Assembly: GCA_944472135.2 (NCBI GenBank)
Contig: OX235267.1
Location: 16,599,452 to 16,663,451 of the forward strand
Direction: 5' to 3'
Length of the DNA stretch: 64,000 bases
Source: Trichobilharzia regenti
Taxonomy: Eukaryota > Platyhelminthes > Trematoda > Strigeidida > Schistosomatidae
The notes beneath the pieces were generated by a model. That model was not told the origin of the DNA and did no database searches. It saw only the letters and a list, made by a program, of their open reading frames with translations. Positions 13,701 through 21,703 of the stretch are shown in pieces; positions within the stretch are counted from its first letter, which is position 1, and every line of letters begins with the position of its first letter. A program made the position numbers and the translations under genes.

Positions 13701-16700
13701 TAAAAAAAACCATGCCTTCTAATGCATTTGACAATGAGCAAAGTATATTGTGTTGAAGGTTGAGTATTTCCGCACATCTCCGCCTAAACCTCGTTAGATG
13801 AAATAACTGTCAGACACGTTACCTACTGACTGAAAGTTAAGCATTGAATTCAATAAGTCACAGACTATCGAGTGTTTATGCATATTCTGTTAGTGAAAAG
13901 TAGCAAAGCATCAAACTGTGGGGATTTAAACTAGGACTAGATTTACATATGGGTCATTCATTAAATAGATCTCTTGACTGTCTATGTGCAAAAATGATCT
14001 GATCCTTCATGCTCATGCTAACTGCTCATTTAAGCCTTCTCATTTCAATCTGAATCAGACTAAGTTAGGTAACGGAGGTGAATATTCAGCTGTTGTTAGT
14101 GATTATGTAGCCTGAGTTTTGTGAACCTGGGTGATAGCTGAGGGCCTGAAACACACGTTATACCTGCTTAAGTGGTGAATTCTATACCAATTGTCCTATT
14201 TTCTTAGTGATTTTGTTTGGGTTTCTTTTAGTTGTTATTGTGTAACGACAAAAGGCGAAAGAATTTTGATTGGTCGGGGTTCGATGCTAGATTAAACAAT
14301 GCAACGAAAAGTTCTTTAATGAGATAATTCCATCTCTACAATCTGTATTTTATACTACTGATAAGTATTTTCAGTAGCCCAGTCCACAGCAGTGTAGGAA
14401 TATTGTTTTTACGGAGTAAAGTTATTAACCACCACACTATAAACATTTTTTTTCTCCCGAACTTACTGTTGGTTAGTAAACCAGACGAGATTTATGATTA
14501 CATCGGTCGGGAATCGAAACTGGACCTCTGCGGAGCATTCTACTAGTGTAGCACTGATCCAACCATCACCACCTTGCTCAATTTCATGAAATCATTAAAG
14601 TATGCACAAAATCGGTGCATTTTAATTGTACACTTTCTATGGTTAGTAATCTTTTTAATTTTGAAAGAAAAGTCGTTCATCTGAAGAGGTACGGCTTTTA
14701 TCAGCAATGGATAAGTAGGTTCTAGTTCAATGAGAGTACTGTTTAAAAATGTTTGCTTTGTCCTGCTTTAGCAAGATTTTTATGTATTCGATAGGTGAGG
14801 TGACTTTGAATTCCGTTTTGCGGATGGTTTCGGCGTCCATAATCGACTAGAGTATTCCAGGATAATATAAAGCTGTAGGGGAGATCATTTTTCTCCTTTA
14901 TAAAACCATGAAAGTAAGTATTCAATTATACGTTTGGATAGCAAATACCGATATACCTAGCTCCATATGAGCAGATGAATTGATGGAGACCCATCGATGA
15001 GGCGGCCCAGTAGTGGTAGCTTATTCCTCACGTTTATTGAAATCATTGGTTTGGTTGGTAGAGACAATGAGTTGAAGTTCAGCTGAGAAAAAGATTTTCC
15101 CCAATGTCCAGGACAGGTGGTTTCTTGGCATTTTTACCGATGAGTTTCCATGTTATGACCGGAACTATGACCTTGTGAACTATGTGCGAATGTTAACTTA
15201 ATTGCTCTGGCTAATGTGTCCTAAGCGCACGTCAACAACAATAATACCACCGGGTCGCAGAGACAGAAGAGAAAACTGGACGTTGATAAGAGAGCTTTCA
15301 GTGTCTTGAAACATCAGTCAATAAAAGGTTGACAGTGCTTGCGTGCATGTATATTAAAATGACCTTGAGAAGCATTGATTTCATTGATAACTTGAAATGG
15401 TGAACAACCAATAGGATTTTAAAGGACATTCGTAGGGTGAGGGAAAATCAAGACATAGATCAATAAGTGGAATGCGAGAAGTACAAACAGACAGATCTGT
15501 CTGTCTGTTTTTGACATAGAACTTTGCACCAATGTGCAACAGTTCGAGTCGCCACACTCCATGTAGCACACAAAGCAACAGAAGAAAGTAGAAGAAATGC
15601 ATTATAGAGACAGTAAACAGAGCTGTGAGACAAAGGAATAGTAGTAACGAAGAACAAAACAGTTTCATTGGAAACCATAAGTCACAAGGAGTGGGTGCAT
15701 CTGCGCCAGCCATTGAGAACGATTTTGAGCCATGTCACCAATTGTTTCCAACCATTTGTTTTCATCGTCCCGAGGACCCCAACCAGTCAGGAAGTCCACA
15801 CCTTCCTACGTGGCTTAGACTAGCTGTTGTAGATTTCATTGACTGGTGCCATGTTTTTGTTTGACCTCCGCTAGCTTTTTTCCAGCCTGACCCTATATTC
15901 GCTAACATTGCTCGTCGAGGAAGGCGATGACTAGGCATACGTAACACATGTCCTAACCATCTCAGTCGATGTAATTTCGCAGCCTCGTCGATTGATTTCC
16001 CCTGCTTACCTAGAACTCGACACCTAACCTCAATATTGCTCACCTTATTATGCCACTTTACACTGGAAATAGAACGCAGGCATCTATGATTAAAGACAGC
16101 TAACCAGGCTTTTCATGTCTTCCACTCTCAATGGCCAGGTCTCGCAGCCATAAAGGAGGACGGATCGGACTGATGAGCAGTACACCGACCCTTTGGTGGA
16201 TAGTCGGATATCTCGTCTACGCCAGAGACGGCGTAAACTGGCATATGCGGAACTAGCCCTCTGTATTCGTGCTGAGATTTCGTCAGAGATCAACCCGTTG
16301 GCACTGGCTGATGGTACTTCCCAAATAAGTGAAGCGGTCAACGTGCTCTACCACTTCACTTCCTATTTTTAAACTAGGAGTCGATGTAGTCCATTTCTGT
16401 AACATCATCTTGCATTTGGCGGGAGCGAATCGCATGCCAAACATTCGTAGATTGCAGCTCAATGTGTTCAGAAGACTCTGCATTTTTTCACCGTCCTCGC
16501 CTAGAAGGACTATATCGTCTGCATATTCTAAGTCAATGAGTTTATTCCCTGATAGCAAGTCAATCCCTGAGTCGCTGAAGTCACCTAGGGTTAAGTCCAT
16601 TAATACATCTATGATGAAGTTGAATAGAAATGGGGATAATGGGCATCCTTGACGGACACCACTGGTCGTCACCACTTCAGATGACAACTCGCCATAAGCC

Positions 16701-17259
16701 CTCACCTGGTTGTTTGAGTACGAGTAGAGTGCCTTAATCAGTGCAATGTATTTTCTCGGCATTCCCTTTACAGCCAAGCACCGCAAGAGAATTTCTCGGT
16801 CGACAGAATCGAATTCCGCCTTTAGGTCAAGAAATATAATGATTGTTGGATGCCGGTAGGAATTTCTATGTTCTGGAATCTGTCGGAGGGTGAAGATGTG
16901 ATCAATACACCCTCTTTCTGGTCTAAAGCCTGCCTGACTCTCTCGTGTTTGTGCCTTCAAAGAAACAGACAGATAAAAATGACATGTAGAAAATTAGGTC
17001 TATATATCACTCGATTTGCTGTGCAGATTCAAATTTCATCTTTTCATGCAGGCATCTTGTACTCTCTTCTTCCATCGGCCTGATATAAAGAAATCAGTGC
17101 AAAACACTTTACTCAAACATAATTGAATCCCTCAGTTATCTATCAACTTTTTCTTTGTTTGTTTTTAGGTTACTCTATGAAGAACGAAACAGAAAGAAGG
17201 TTAATAAAGAACTTCAATTGGCCAGTACACTTACAACGAATTCAAAACTGTCTAACTGA
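1708..17259 (+). CDS. PCYT2: Ethanolamine-phosphate cytidylyltransferase, C-terminal exons (gene 5' end outside window)
   Basis: This enzyme joins CTP and phosphoethanolamine to CDP-ethanolamine, the controlling step of the Kennedy pathway for phosphatidylethanolamine. Four exons join without a frame break: 1708-1773, 10020-10088, 12752-12840 and 17169-17259, ending at TGA 17257-17259, giving 104 residues. Phases are 0, 0 and 2, all with GT-AG ends. The peptide matches the end of the second cytidylyltransferase domain of animal PCYT2: a YVSNVIIDAPYV segment followed by LLDHFK, a DP-containing loop, then ERGILRRIDSGCNVTTSMV, the family's degenerate counterpart of the RTxGxSTT nucleotide-binding motif. 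A basic helical tail follows (YEERNRKKVNKEL). The first catalytic domain and the HxGH motifs lie upstream of the window. Introns of 2.7 to 8.2 kb are filled with repeats. The family assignment comes from remembered family sequence; no search was run. Confidence 0.88.
1860..2046 (-). mobile_element. SINE-1, tRNA-derived, full copy
   Basis: On the - strand the unit begins with a tRNA-like head: box A GGCACAGTGGTTAGGAC and box B of the form GGTTCGAGCCC, about 40 bases apart. A conserved body of some 110 bp follows, ending in TAATCAAAAAT plus A-rich sequence. Nearly the same unit lies at 9160-9345 and 62680-62860. Confidence 0.75.
2110..2400 (-). mobile_element. SINE-2, tRNA-like head with hammerhead-like core
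   Basis: On the - strand: a tRNA-like head with a GGGTTCGACCCCC box B, then GTGGGTG, a region with GATGA, a pairable GAGCC/GGCTG segment and CTGACGAAACAG, then the family tail ending in a TGTCAGCTCATG-type word. The first core base is changed here. At least nine more copies occur in the window. Confidence 0.65.
2478..3981 (-). mobile_element. Penelope-like element fragment between long inverted arms
   Basis: Positions 2478-2940 and 3521-3981 are near-perfect reverse complements of each other (about 460 bp, ending in AAAGCAAGAACAA on the outside). Between them the - strand codes for the end of a Penelope-like protein. Penelope elements are known to carry their terminal repeats (pLTRs) in direct or inverted order and to be cut at the 5' end, which fits this layout. 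Confidence 0.78.
2946..3528 (-). pseudogene. Penelope-like GIY-YIG endonuclease domain, truncated
   Basis: Two overlapping frames on the - strand (3528-3310 and 3374-2946) give one Penelope-type C-terminus: HPQKFIDKYG, KKPIFLQLAFKGD, then CVYQFRCTCQSTYIRRTEIR, YEHIPKNL, LDTGHIVDN and EAIAIKRLEPNLC. This is the usual order: connector, GIY-YIG nuclease, end. The usual YIGRT is YIRRT. The reverse transcriptase is missing and there is at least one frameshift near 3330, so it is not functional. Confidence 0.8.
4183..5201. repeat. Long hairpin: 465-bp inverted arms, 88-bp spacer
   Basis: Arm 4183-4649 and arm 4738-5201 are reverse complements with few differences (one indel near GAATAGTG/GAATTAGTG, some near the outer ends). 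The spacer 4650-4737 is not coding. No open frame of note is seen in either arm. It lies only 200 bp from the Penelope inverted repeat, and the gap at 4141-4157 again carries an AATAAAGCAAGAACAA word, so a paired pLTR of a related Penelope family is possible. Class unproven. Confidence 0.8.
5515..5660 (-). pseudogene. RTE-1 fragment
   Basis: A short decayed match to the end of RTE-1 ORF2 on the - strand (block running from the CCATTGGTTCTTGTCATC word to the AAATTGATGCTGTG word). It is broken off at about 5660, where sequence leading into the Sm-alpha copy begins. Confidence 0.5.
5720..5940 (+). mobile_element. Sm-alpha-type hammerhead SINE
   Basis: A Pol III-type box A (GGCTTAAGTGGTCTAGTGG, from about 5752) and box B (AGGTTCAAGCCT, about 5813) precede a hammerhead ribozyme domain at 5840-5911. 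This is the layout of the schistosome Sm-alpha family. The tail reads CTAGTCACCATCCACTAATT, as in the copy near 19.0 kb. Confidence 0.85.
5840..5911 (+). ncRNA. Hammerhead ribozyme of Sm-alpha repeat
   Basis: Order: helix I 5' strand GTAGAAT, GCAGGTACATCC, core CTGACGA (5861-5867), helix II GTCC-CAAATA-GGAC, core GAAA, short helix III, cleavage-site region ATC before CTG (about 5900), helix I 3' strand ATTCTAC. The outer helix I pairs GTAGAAT with ATTCTAC where other copies have GTGGAAT with ATTCCAC, a paired change. Four extra bases (GGCA type) separate CTGACGA from helix II and the inner helix I has a mismatch, so activity of this copy is doubtful. Confidence 0.82.
6295..6320. repeat. (TA)n microsatellite
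   Basis: About 26 bp of pure TA, directly upstream of the decayed RTE-2 element. Confidence 0.95.
6340..8830 (+). pseudogene. RTE-2 non-LTR retrotransposon, long decayed copy
   Basis: It starts near 6340 with non-coding leader. GTGGGGACATGGAATGTACG (TWNVR motif, start of the endonuclease) lies at 6581-6600. Decayed reverse transcriptase with a recognisable LEKIKYAL block is near 8470-8500 and DNA-binding-type residues follow to about 8830. Frames are broken throughout. A stretch near 7660-7800 does not match the other RTE-2 copies and resembles sequence at 52.7-53.1 kb, suggesting an insertion. Confidence 0.7.
6594..7028 (+). pseudogene. RTE-2 AP endonuclease domain
   Basis: A 144-codon open frame with the family order: KAAEVAKEMRRDNVAVLGIC, then SRSNGCG (usually SRWNG), TGESIIYS, ATNDVKEEKKEDFYGQL and MGDKNAS. 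The final GD-N is the conserved active-site aspartate and asparagine of the exonuclease-endonuclease-phosphatase fold. It is cut by a stop at 7026-7028. The catalytic Glu/Trp region is altered, so it is not expected to be active. Confidence 0.72.
9160..9345 (-). mobile_element. SINE-1, tRNA-derived, full copy
   Basis: Same unit as 1860-2046: - strand box A GGCACTGTGGTCAGGAC, box B GGGTTCGATCAC (weakened), body and TAATAAAAAAT end. It is flanked by T-rich sequence on the + strand. Confidence 0.72.
10020..10088 (+). CDS. PCYT2: PCYT2 exon (23 codons, phase 0/0)
   Basis: The exon follows a pyrimidine-rich acceptor (CTTTCTTCCTTATTACCAG) and ends at a GTATG donor. It reads VNYVAIGWDKNLTPTLEGLD then PMM. 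Start VN(Y/L)V and the final DP correspond to the loop of animal PCYT2 just before the ERG/RRG motif. Intron phases on both sides are 0, agreeing with the neighbouring exons. Confidence 0.82.
10169..10199. repeat. (AAT)n microsatellite
   Basis: Interrupted AAT triplets just inside the second visible PCYT2 intron. The same triplet forms the 3' tails of RTE-2 elements in this window, so it may be such a tail. Confidence 0.8.
10405..10545 (+). mobile_element. SINE-3-type tRNA-like repeat
   Basis: CCTGAATAGCTCAATGGTAA resembles a tRNA box A and GAGTTCG a decayed box B. It is preceded by a TCATCATGGTGCACTCTAAA block that also flanks the copies at 45.3 and 49.3 kb. Its own boundaries are not clear. 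Confidence 0.5.
10570..10990 (-). pseudogene. RTE-2 reverse transcriptase fragment
   Basis: The - strand frame 10914-10585 holds RT pieces in order: PCTDQSATL (usual RSCTDQIATL), LYLSQKLHFEKA (usual LNFIDFEKAF), FGNCFNTTAYSAHIFI, then QVIHNGKLSEA. The same blocks are clearer at 28.9-29.6 kb. The YADD box is missing. Confidence 0.7.
11091..11190 (+). pseudogene. (TA)n and Penelope-like GIY-YIG fragment
   Basis: Twenty bases of TA are followed by a frame reading FDCSCGASYIRHTSSGF, the Cys-rich start of a Penelope GIY-YIG domain (usual FxCSCGxxYIGRTxR). It is too short to retain function. Confidence 0.6.
11700..12180 (+). pseudogene. Penelope-like GIY-YIG fragment
   Basis: The frame 11988-12170 contains IDQFDCSCGVSQFGCIDHIT then RRVHRRISEHHPA, matching the nuclease-domain pattern with an altered YIG. 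Upstream sequence to about 11700 resembles that at 46.3-46.5 kb. Confidence 0.62.
12258..12470 (-). mobile_element. SINE-2 copy with best-kept hammerhead-like core
   Basis: - strand order: box A-like GTGGCTGAATGGTA, decayed box B, then CTGACGA (+ strand 12350-12356), a pairable ATTCT/AGGAT stem, GAAA (12328-12331) and GTC (12320-12322) before CAGTACTT, then the family tail. Confidence 0.68.
12752..12840 (+). CDS. PCYT2: PCYT2 exon with nucleotide-binding motif remnant
   Basis: The acceptor TTCTTGTTAAAG is followed by ICKERGILRRIDSGCNVTT and SMVISRIMQN, then two bases AG before a perfect GTAAGT donor. The block GILRRIDSG-N-TTxxVxxRI is the strongest PCYT2 signature in the window and corresponds to the RTxGxSTTDIIxRI motif of cytidylyltransferases, with the family's usual divergence in the second domain. 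Confidence 0.9.
12880..13620 (-). pseudogene. RTE-2 3' portion
   Basis: On the - strand the frame 13605-13267 reads EVVMITKHRQQAP, then KARHTFITMKLVSKSSAL and NYKIRIFD, matching the post-RT region of RTE-2 ORF2 (compare 29.58-29.83 kb). The element runs down to an (ATT)n run at 12880-12902, the - strand AAT tail. Frameshifts and stops are present. Confidence 0.7.
13621..15484. other. Intron with no gene seen; one tRNA-like SINE remnant
   Basis: AT-rich PCYT2 intron sequence with no frame worth calling. Around 14490-14590 the - strand has a tRNA-like patch (TAGAATGCTCCGC followed by a TTCGATTCCCG box B-like word), probably another worn SINE. The remainder is unassigned. Confidence 0.5.
15497..16962 (-). 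mobile_element. RTE-1 retrotransposon, 5'-truncated copy with target duplication
   Basis: The 5' end is cut inside the reverse transcriptase at 16962 and the 3' end is (ACAG)n at 15497-15511. Both ends are flanked by AAACAGACAGAT (15485-15496 and 16963-16974), a 12-bp target duplication that itself resembles the element's tail, as expected of target-primed reverse transcription starting by microhomology. Confidence 0.85.
15762..16960 (-). pseudogene. RTE-1 ORF2 reverse transcriptase and C-terminal domain, frameshifted
   Basis: Frame 16960-16283 carries RT motifs in order: ESQAGFRPERGC, IIIFLDLKAEFDSVDRE, GVRQGCPLSPFLFN, LEYADDIVLL (catalytic YADD) and FTYLGSTIS. It then ends in a stop. The following domain continues in two other frames (16341-16090 and 16043-15762) with RRRDIRLSTKGSVYCS, LLYGCETWPLR and [20 protein letters not shown]. 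The endonuclease part is absent because of 5' truncation. The frame break after STIS is shared with the copy at 33.2 kb. Confidence 0.85.
17169..17259 (+). CDS. PCYT2: PCYT2 terminal exon with stop
   Basis: After the acceptor GTTTGTTTTTAG the first G completes the Arg codon from the previous exon. LLYEERNRKKVNKELQLAST and LTTNSKLSN follow, then TGA. The basic, helix-like YEERNRKK stretch aligns with the YEARNQKK region of animal enzymes; the last ten residues are unlike them. An AT-rich 3' region follows. The nearest clear AATAAA downstream (17876-17881) belongs to an inserted LTR, so transcript ends could have been captured by that element. Confidence 0.86.
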
Positions 17260-17549
17260 TCGCCTCTTATAATTTTTCGGTTATTTATTATTATTAGTTT
17301 ATTTCCATGTTGGAGGGATCTTCTTTCTCCTGTTTTGCTTTTTCTTCTATTCTTATGAAATGTTTTTCTATGTTGTCTGTTCTCAATATGTATACCTATA
17401 AATATATATATATATATATACTTCTTTCGAAAAAATTTTGAGGATTGTATAACTAAAAATGAATGAATAACTTATAGTTATTCAAATGAATGTTTTCCTT
17501 TTGCTGAAGTTATTGATTTTAATCAGGGATTTGACTGACTGATTAATCG

Positions 17550-18055
17550 ATTGATTGATTTCACTTGTAATCATGAATTGACTTCAGTTAAAGAACCATT
17601 GAAAACCAAAGGAGGAGTAGTAGTGTGGTGAGAGCAGGCCGTGAGAAAATATGAGCAAGGCTGATTCAACAACCAGTCACAGCAAAGTTAACGTGGCAAA
17701 ATATGATTCGCAGATAGAGAACTCTATTTGTCGAAGAATCCCGAAGCAACCAATCAGAAGCCTGCGTTTGTCTGCCTAACTTCTGATAAACAACCAATCA
17801 GATAACTGCGCTTGTCTACTTGCATAAGCTATAATAATGTATGTGAAATATGTATAAATACGTGTTGATTTTCATAATAAAACGATCTGTTGCCTGGCCC
17901 TTGTCATCTGTTGTTACAGTAGTAGTGACTGGATTGCCGTTTTGTCCTTGTCTGAGGCTCTTCAGGCAGTGCGCGCCTCCATGACTCCACACCCATTAGG
18001 GATCGAACTCAGGACCACTCAAGTAACAAGGTAAGCTTGTCAACCATTCAGTCCA
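17550..18055 (-). mobile_element. SINE-2 copy split by a solo LTR
   Basis: 17550-17623 and 17919-18055 together form one - strand SINE-2 unit: tRNA-like head at 17990-18055 (box B GAGTTCGATCCC), core with CTGAAGA (+ strand 17959-17965), degraded GAAA, and the family tail in the left piece. The LTR at 17624-17918 interrupts it. Confidence 0.72.
17624..17918 (+). mobile_element. Solo LTR, Gypsy-2-related
   Basis: Starts TGTGGTGAGAGCAGG and ends GTTGTTACA (TG...CA). It is bordered by GTAG on both sides (a longer GTAGTAG match is also possible because the site is repetitive). It contains a TATAAATA box (17853-17860) and an AATAAA signal (17876-17881), the usual LTR promoter and polyadenylation pair. 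Relatives are at 27053, 37382 and 59349. Confidence 0.85.
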
Positions 18056-18229
18056 GATGGGATTTTCTAGTGCCACAACTAGCTGCTATCATCGGTAATT
18101 ATTATTTTTTACACCCCACTCTAGTGAAACTCCAATTATGGTCACAAAATCTTACGAGAACTACGGACAACTTTGTCTTGAAGAGAAAAAGTCGCGAACT
18201 GATGGCGTTTAGAATTTATAGGCGATTAG

Positions 18230-18355
18230 ATTCTATCCCGATGGCTGAGTGGTCCACGAGTTCATCTCGTAACCTAAAGTTCCCCGGTCCGATGCCTGAT
18301 GGGTTCGCAGTGATGAAGAGTTTGAAGCAAGGATGAAACGTCCTGTCCTGAGTTA
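18230..18355 (+). mobile_element. SINE-2 head and core
   Basis: A tRNA-like head (GATGGCTGAGTGGTCCACGAG) runs into GCAGTGATGAAGAG, a short stem region, then GGATGAAACGTCCTGTCCTGA. The first base of the CTGATGA core is changed to G. The usual tail is missing. Confidence 0.6.
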
Positions 18356-18359
18356 TTTT

Positions 18360-18810
18360 TGTTGTAAAATTCTTAAAATAAGTAAAATGACTTATGTAAG
18401 AAGAAAATTCAATGGAATTCTACGTATAAAATGAAGAAGGCCTTGGTAAAAAAAGAGTAGAGCTATAGTTCATCGATCATGGGTATGACCTTGCAGTAAT
18501 GCATCGAGGTGTTGGCATCCTCTGAATATTATAAGCAGCCCTCACTCGCAACAGGTAAGTGTGCTTCGTTGTGATACGTATGATTTAGAAAAAGGTCAAA
18601 GATTCTTCGTGTTTTAAAAGATAAGAAATGGCATCATTAGATGGGGGCTTATCCATTTCAGTGCAATCATCATAATATATTTTCGCGACCAATGAATCGA
18701 AATTTTGTGTACAACAGTTTTGTATCTAACAATGTTCATTTTTAACTGTGTGTTTTACTCGTGATCTTCACTTTTAATCAAGTCCAATTATTGTTTAAAA
18801 AGCAACAGAA
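18360..18810. other. Intergenic stretch, nothing recognised
   Basis: AT-rich sequence downstream of PCYT2 with no open frame, RNA gene or repeat that can be named from the sequence. Confidence 0.5.
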
Positions 18811-18892
18811 GTTAATTGGTGGATGGTGACTAACAGTGGAATTCAGGATGCGCATTTCGTCCTATTTGGGACTCGTCATCTAGATAACGCTT
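18811..18892 (-). mobile_element. Sm-alpha 3' part, inverted
   Basis: The - strand reads ATGACGAGTCCCAAATAGGA then CGAAATGCGCATCCTGAATTCC and the family tail. Helix II and GAAA are intact, the first core base is C to A, and the upstream helix I strand is cut off at 18892. It abuts a forward copy, giving a head-to-head pair. Confidence 0.75.
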
Positions 18893-19035
18893 TGGCATTT
18901 GAAACTATGGGCACTGGGCTGGAGCGTCGGTGGGAACATCATCACTCATTGTGGAATGCAGGTACATCCTGCTGACGAGTTCTGAGTAGGACGGAATGCG
19001 CTTTATCTTGGATTCCACTGCTAGTCACCATTCAC
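18893..19035 (+). mobile_element. Sm-alpha copy, forward, with degraded hammerhead
   Basis: Starts within the tRNA-like part (GGGCTGGAGCGTCGG stands where box B should be). Hammerhead at 18951-19018: GTGGAAT pairs with ATTCCAC and CTGACGA is intact, but helix II reads GTTCTGAGTAGGAC and the second core is GGAA instead of GAAA, so self-cleavage is unlikely. Confidence 0.8.
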
Positions 19036-19302
19036 CAATTAACTCTGATTGCATGGCCAGACATCTTCGAAGCATCTGCACAAGAAGCCAACAGACATGT
19101 CAACCTGAGACCGAGCACTTCGGTCGAATCGATCGACGGAAAAATCTAAAATTCAGTCAAGCGACAGAAATGTTAAAGCTAAACCGACTGAAGTAATTAC
19201 TAATAAATTATCCGCACACTGAGATTATTGATTCTGTTATCCAATCAGCTACAAACGTACAGTGTCGAAAACAACATACTTGATACTTTGATCAGTTAAC
19301 TG

Positions 19303-19506
19303 TGTATTGACAGAAGGCAAGGGCCAGGCAACAGATCGTTTATTGAGAAAATCAACAGATATTTATAGATTTTTATGTACATTATTATTCGCGTTATTGT
19401 TAGCAGACAAGCAACGTCTTCTGATTGGTTGTTTTCTCGCTGAAGGCTATCCTGTCATCTCTTTATGGCCGTTTCTTAGACAGTCAGGTGATATATCTGC
19501 GAAGGC
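19303..19506 (-). mobile_element. Gypsy-2-type LTR fragment
   Basis: - strand end of an LTR (GGCAAGGGCCAGGCAACAGA on the + strand), with AATAAACGATCTG-type signal in reverse, closely matching 59349-59560. The outer half beyond 19506 is lost. Confidence 0.75.
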
Positions 19507-19509
19507 AAT

Positions 19510-20390
19510 GGATAAAGGCACGCACGGTCTTATGGAAAGGCTGAGCACTTCAAGGTCACGTATGCATATTGTGATTGGTAGATTTTACTTTGCGTAAACG
19601 CTGCGGCTAATACGTAGCACACGTTACTGAGGCGGACTTTGAAATGATAGTAATAAAAGTCGCATAAACATTACAAGTTTACATATGTGTACATTTTACA
19701 GATGTGATATACATGTGGACCCACTAACAAAAAGAATATTATTGGTTAACTTAATCAAAGAAGGATAAAGTTTGAAGATTTAGTCTTTTCCAGTTGATTG
19801 TAACGGACGGATAGGAGAGGCGGCAGTTGTGTAATATTTGCATTTTACAGAAGACAAACTGTGAAAGATAAATCGAAAGTTCTATAATTCTTCAAATCTG
19901 TCGTGGAATATATGGACTAATCTTACCGATTCTACTATTGTTCCCTACCTTGTTCACATATTCATTGTGGCTTAGATAAGGAATTGTTCACCTGACGTAA
20001 GATTAACTCACCTGATATGTATACATCCTTAGGTATTTCTCAGTGCTGCCGGAGGTGGTCGAACGAATACAATCTCGATCTTTGCATGGAGAGATCAGAA
20101 TTAGTTTCTTCTGAAGGATCGGGTGGTGCTGAAAGCTGTAAAGACAGGTCCACTGTCACAATCATCTGAGGGAAACTGATCCACATATTGTGGATAAAAC
20201 GATTAGTGGACTTTAATTTAATATGAAGTAGCCATAAAAAAATTACAACTGTGATTTTTTCACTGAATTGTTATAAACCCCCTTTTTAATGTGAATATTT
20301 ACTGTTTGACTGTTGTTATTTTGTAAATATATGCATTTATGTCGACTACCTGTATCTCTCTTAATTATCATTTCGAGAACATTGCATAGT
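19510..20390. other. Intergenic stretch, nothing recognised
   Basis: No coding frame of note and no match to the repeat families recognised elsewhere in the window. Confidence 0.45.
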
Positions 20391-20393
20391 TAA

Positions 20394-20690
20394 CGAAATT
20401 GATAGGCAACGTAGTAATACTTGTGTGAAATGCGTCATAATCGTAAACCGTTATTATTTCCTCAGTGCGTCATCAAGCCTCGCATGAAATGTTTCAGTTG
20501 CATTTAATCTAGTTGTGCATAGTTATAGGTATGCATTAGTGTTAAGAAGAAAAGAGCGTCAAACATGTGTTTGTAATGTAATAACGAAATATAGTAACCC
20601 TTTTGTAAAATACTGTCAAAATCGTATACCGTTTTAAATCCTTATGTGCATGAAACATCTCAGTTACATTCAATCGGACTGTGTAAAAGA
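20394..20690 (+). repeat. Two diverged tandem units, period about 190 bp
   Basis: 20394-20525 and 20581-20690 share words in the same order: AACGAAAT, AATCGTA(A/T)ACCGTT, AT(T/C)TCAGTT(G/A)CATT, then a TGTG-A segment. Divergence is substantial. Two copies only. Confidence 0.6.
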
Positions 20691-20710
20691 TCATCTTTCA
20701 TCAGGGCTAG

Positions 20711-21355
20711 CGAAAAATTTTGGTAGATACTAGTTATCTAAAAGAGTTTCAAGTAAAGACTTTAACTCATTCTCTATCGTGTCTTCCGAACAAATTTTTC
20801 GAATCCTTGAACACACAATTCACGCACTAGGTGTTTCTTCCGGACCAGTGGGACGAAGCTTTGGATGTTGATGAACTGTCCCGTCCATGTTGAATTGCGA
20901 TATATGATGTTTGGATCGTACAATCTTGTCTTCCGGTAAGTAGTACGTAGAGGAATGGATATGCTATGTGCAATTCAAGTTCTAAGGTGAATTTTATTGA
21001 TGGGTGCGCTTCGTGAAGGTTATAAGGAGATACTCAAATCAACTTTTTCATCACAGATTATAAAAGTTTACTCTATGTAGGTACGTATGTAGGTGCAGTT
21101 GTATTGAGATCTGTCTGCTAGCCAAAATTGGTAGACACCAATTTAAGTCGATGTTTATTTCCCGTATCTTGATCATGAGAAAAAAAACAAAAACAAAGAC
21201 TAACTCAACAACCAATTACACCAGACTTTGTGTGGGCGGATACGATTCGCAGATAGGCAATGGATAAAACACACGGGGTGTTGTTATGTGTTATCGCGAT
21301 GCTGTATTTGGGCTGTTCTACGTTGTTTTCAGGTGTTTTTTCAACTGAAATACAT

Positions 21356-21358
<3 letters not shown>
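20711..21358 (-). repeat. Left arm of composite inverted duplication
   Basis: Reverse complement of 22686-23338 with few differences. From the outside in it contains inverted Penelope reverse-transcriptase coding sequence (20711-21100), then the first part of a Gypsy-2-type LTR (from about 21105), then about 70 bp of unassigned sequence up to a TA run. Confidence 0.85.

Positions 21359-21404
<46 letters not shown>
21359..21404. repeat. (TA)n microsatellite
   Basis: About 46 bp of TA right at the inner edge of the left inverted arm. Confidence 0.95.
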
Positions 21405-21408
<4 letters not shown>

Positions 21409-21703
21409 ACAAATGTAGGACGGCTAGGTACATCGAAAATAACGTATTATAGGTATATCCTATTGAAGAAAATTATCCTAGTATTCTTATGCTGCACAAA
21501 TTATCACTCTTTCAAAGTAAATCATTACGCATTCCAAAACCGGCTGCACCACTGTTCCTTCGACAAGCAAAGGGAAGTAGTAGTAAGATAAATAATTTTG
21601 TAATATCACAAAGATTCCAACATCAACAGGTAAATTCTTCAATTGCACTTCATCGAAGCCTCCAAATAAAGTGTACCATTTCGTAAATCACTATTGTAAC
21701 CTG

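Noticed and set aside
21228..21452. Frame MCGRIRFADR... running into a Tyr/Ile repeat
   Set aside because: It reads through an inverted-repeat arm and a TA microsatellite. The same start occurs reversed at 22.8 kb, as expected of the arms.
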